DNA from: Diploptera punctata
Lineage: Eukaryota; Arthropoda; Insecta; Blattodea; Blaberidae
DNA: 64,000 bases
Direction: 5' to 3'
Assembly (NCBI GenBank): GCA_030220185.1
Contig: JASPKZ010007526.1
Span: 456,001-520,000 of the forward strand
Shown: piece after piece, positions 63,355 through 64,000 of the stretch
How the letters are laid out: each line of letters begins with the position of its first letter
How positions within the stretch are numbered: position 1 is the stretch's first letter
Position numbers and translations under genes: made by a program
The notes under the pieces: generated by a model
Told to the model about the DNA's origin: nothing
The model's database searches: none
Seen by the model: only the letters and a program-made list of their open reading frames with translations

Positions 63355-64000
63355 TATATATCAAATTTGGGAATTTTTAACATTATGAGGTTCAATTCAT
63401 AAGAATTAAATGAATTTGATGAAGACATAATAAAGAGTAAATTAAACAAATTTAAACAACAGAAAAAGTTACAGGAATACACCACCCTACAACATGATTC
63501 CAAGAAAGATGTAAAATTTAAGGAATTTACTTACCATCCTGTAGTTCATAAGTTTCAAAAAATTTTCAGAAAATTTAATATAACACTGGCCCCAATTAAC
63601 AAATCCAGCCTGGGTAATCTTCTGTTAACTAATAATAAATTTAACACCCCAGACAACAAAAAATCTGGAATTTATCAAATTGATTGCAAAGATTGCAACA
63701 GGATATATATAGGAAAAACAAAAAGGAACTTGGAAACTCGTAAAAAAGAACACTTCAGAAACATAAAGAATGGAGAAATTGAAAAATCAGCTATAGCAGC
63801 ACATGGTTTATTAGAGCATCATAGAATTGAAAAAGAAGCAAAACTTTTGAAACATCTATCCAAACCTTTGGATTTAACTGTTTGGGAAAAAATATATATT
63901 TAAAAAAACCATACTAGAACCATGAACTTTGAGATTCCAGACGGACCGAGCTTGATTACAAATTCTTCAAAAATACAGCAGATGGCAGTTTAGAAAATGA
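63355..64000 (+). mobile_element. PLE-D element, RT-less, continuing past the window
   Basis: Left end AACATTATGAGGTTC up to ATTAAATGAATTT, then the ATGAAGACATAATAAA junction. The coding linker and GIY-YIG follow. The MNFEIP-type end (MNFEIPDGPS) and the TADGSLEN repeat lie at the right edge. Confidence 0.8.
63419..63905 (+). pseudogene. PLE-D linker plus GIY-YIG, open frame without start
   Basis: Continuous frame DEDIIKSKLNKFKQQKKL, VKFKEFTYHPVVHKFQKI, GLLTNN-like linker, KSGIYQIDCKDCNRIYIGKT, TRKKEHFRNIKNGEIEKSAI and LTVWEKIYI, ending at a stop near 63901. It lacks an initiating ATG and the RT. It is the best preserved linker-endonuclease reading in the window. Confidence 0.8.

Overview
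The window is invertebrate, almost certainly insect, genomic DNA. It is AT-rich, has GT-AG introns, and is saturated with mobile elements. Degenerate LINE peptides such as RRLRWAGHVARM, and tRNA-derived SINEs of the style seen in cockroach-like (polyneopteran) genomes, make a blattodean plausible. Nothing in the sequence proves the species.

One host gene can be assembled on the + strand by splice sites and reading phase. Exons at 11825-11877, 12018-12070, 13751-14003, 19428-19570, 31044-31169, 35339-35455, 37013-37202, 43232-43411, 53660-53888, 60706-60964 and 63067-63273 join in phase into about 604 codons that run off the right edge. A single missing base in exon 7 has to be assumed. The product has a short acidic, Cys-rich N-terminus, a helical region, a possible membrane helix, a Lys-rich linker, an F-box-like segment and the start of a WD40 propeller. 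It resembles the F-box/WD-repeat family, most like FBXW10. Introns reach 11.5 kb and hold nearly all the repeats. The first 11.4 kb is intergenic, apart from one isolated candidate exon at 6358-6493.

The dominant repeats are Penelope-like element (PLE) derivatives, here lettered A-K. Most are 5'-truncated. They keep a GIY-YIG endonuclease coding end ('SGIYQI...IYIGKTKRN', then 'MNFEIP') or only a pair of inverted ends (fold-back elements of 0.1-1 kb). No PLE reverse transcriptase was seen. Many ends carry a hammerhead ribozyme core (CTGANGA, stem II, GAAA, short often palindromic stem III, TC or TA). This is followed 20-40 nt later by a near-invariant GAGGTRAG, which looks like a 5' splice site. 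Several fold-backs carry one hammerhead on each strand.

A second group (T1-T4) consists of 0.3-1 kb mobile units carrying tRNA-like sequences with A and B boxes, each followed at once by a T-run. They occur as inverted pairs and as an exact 293-bp tandem array. Some are bounded by 10-12 bp target-site duplications (TSDs).

The rest comprises three classic tRNA-derived SINE families (S1, S2, S3, many with clear TSDs) and several LINEs. The LINEs include a nearly complete endonuclease-RT-RNase H element at 49122-53239 and RTE-like 5'-truncated copies. There is also a small terminal-inverted-repeat insertion, an HTH transposon fragment and microsatellites. Insertions are nested up to three deep, which gives a relative chronology.
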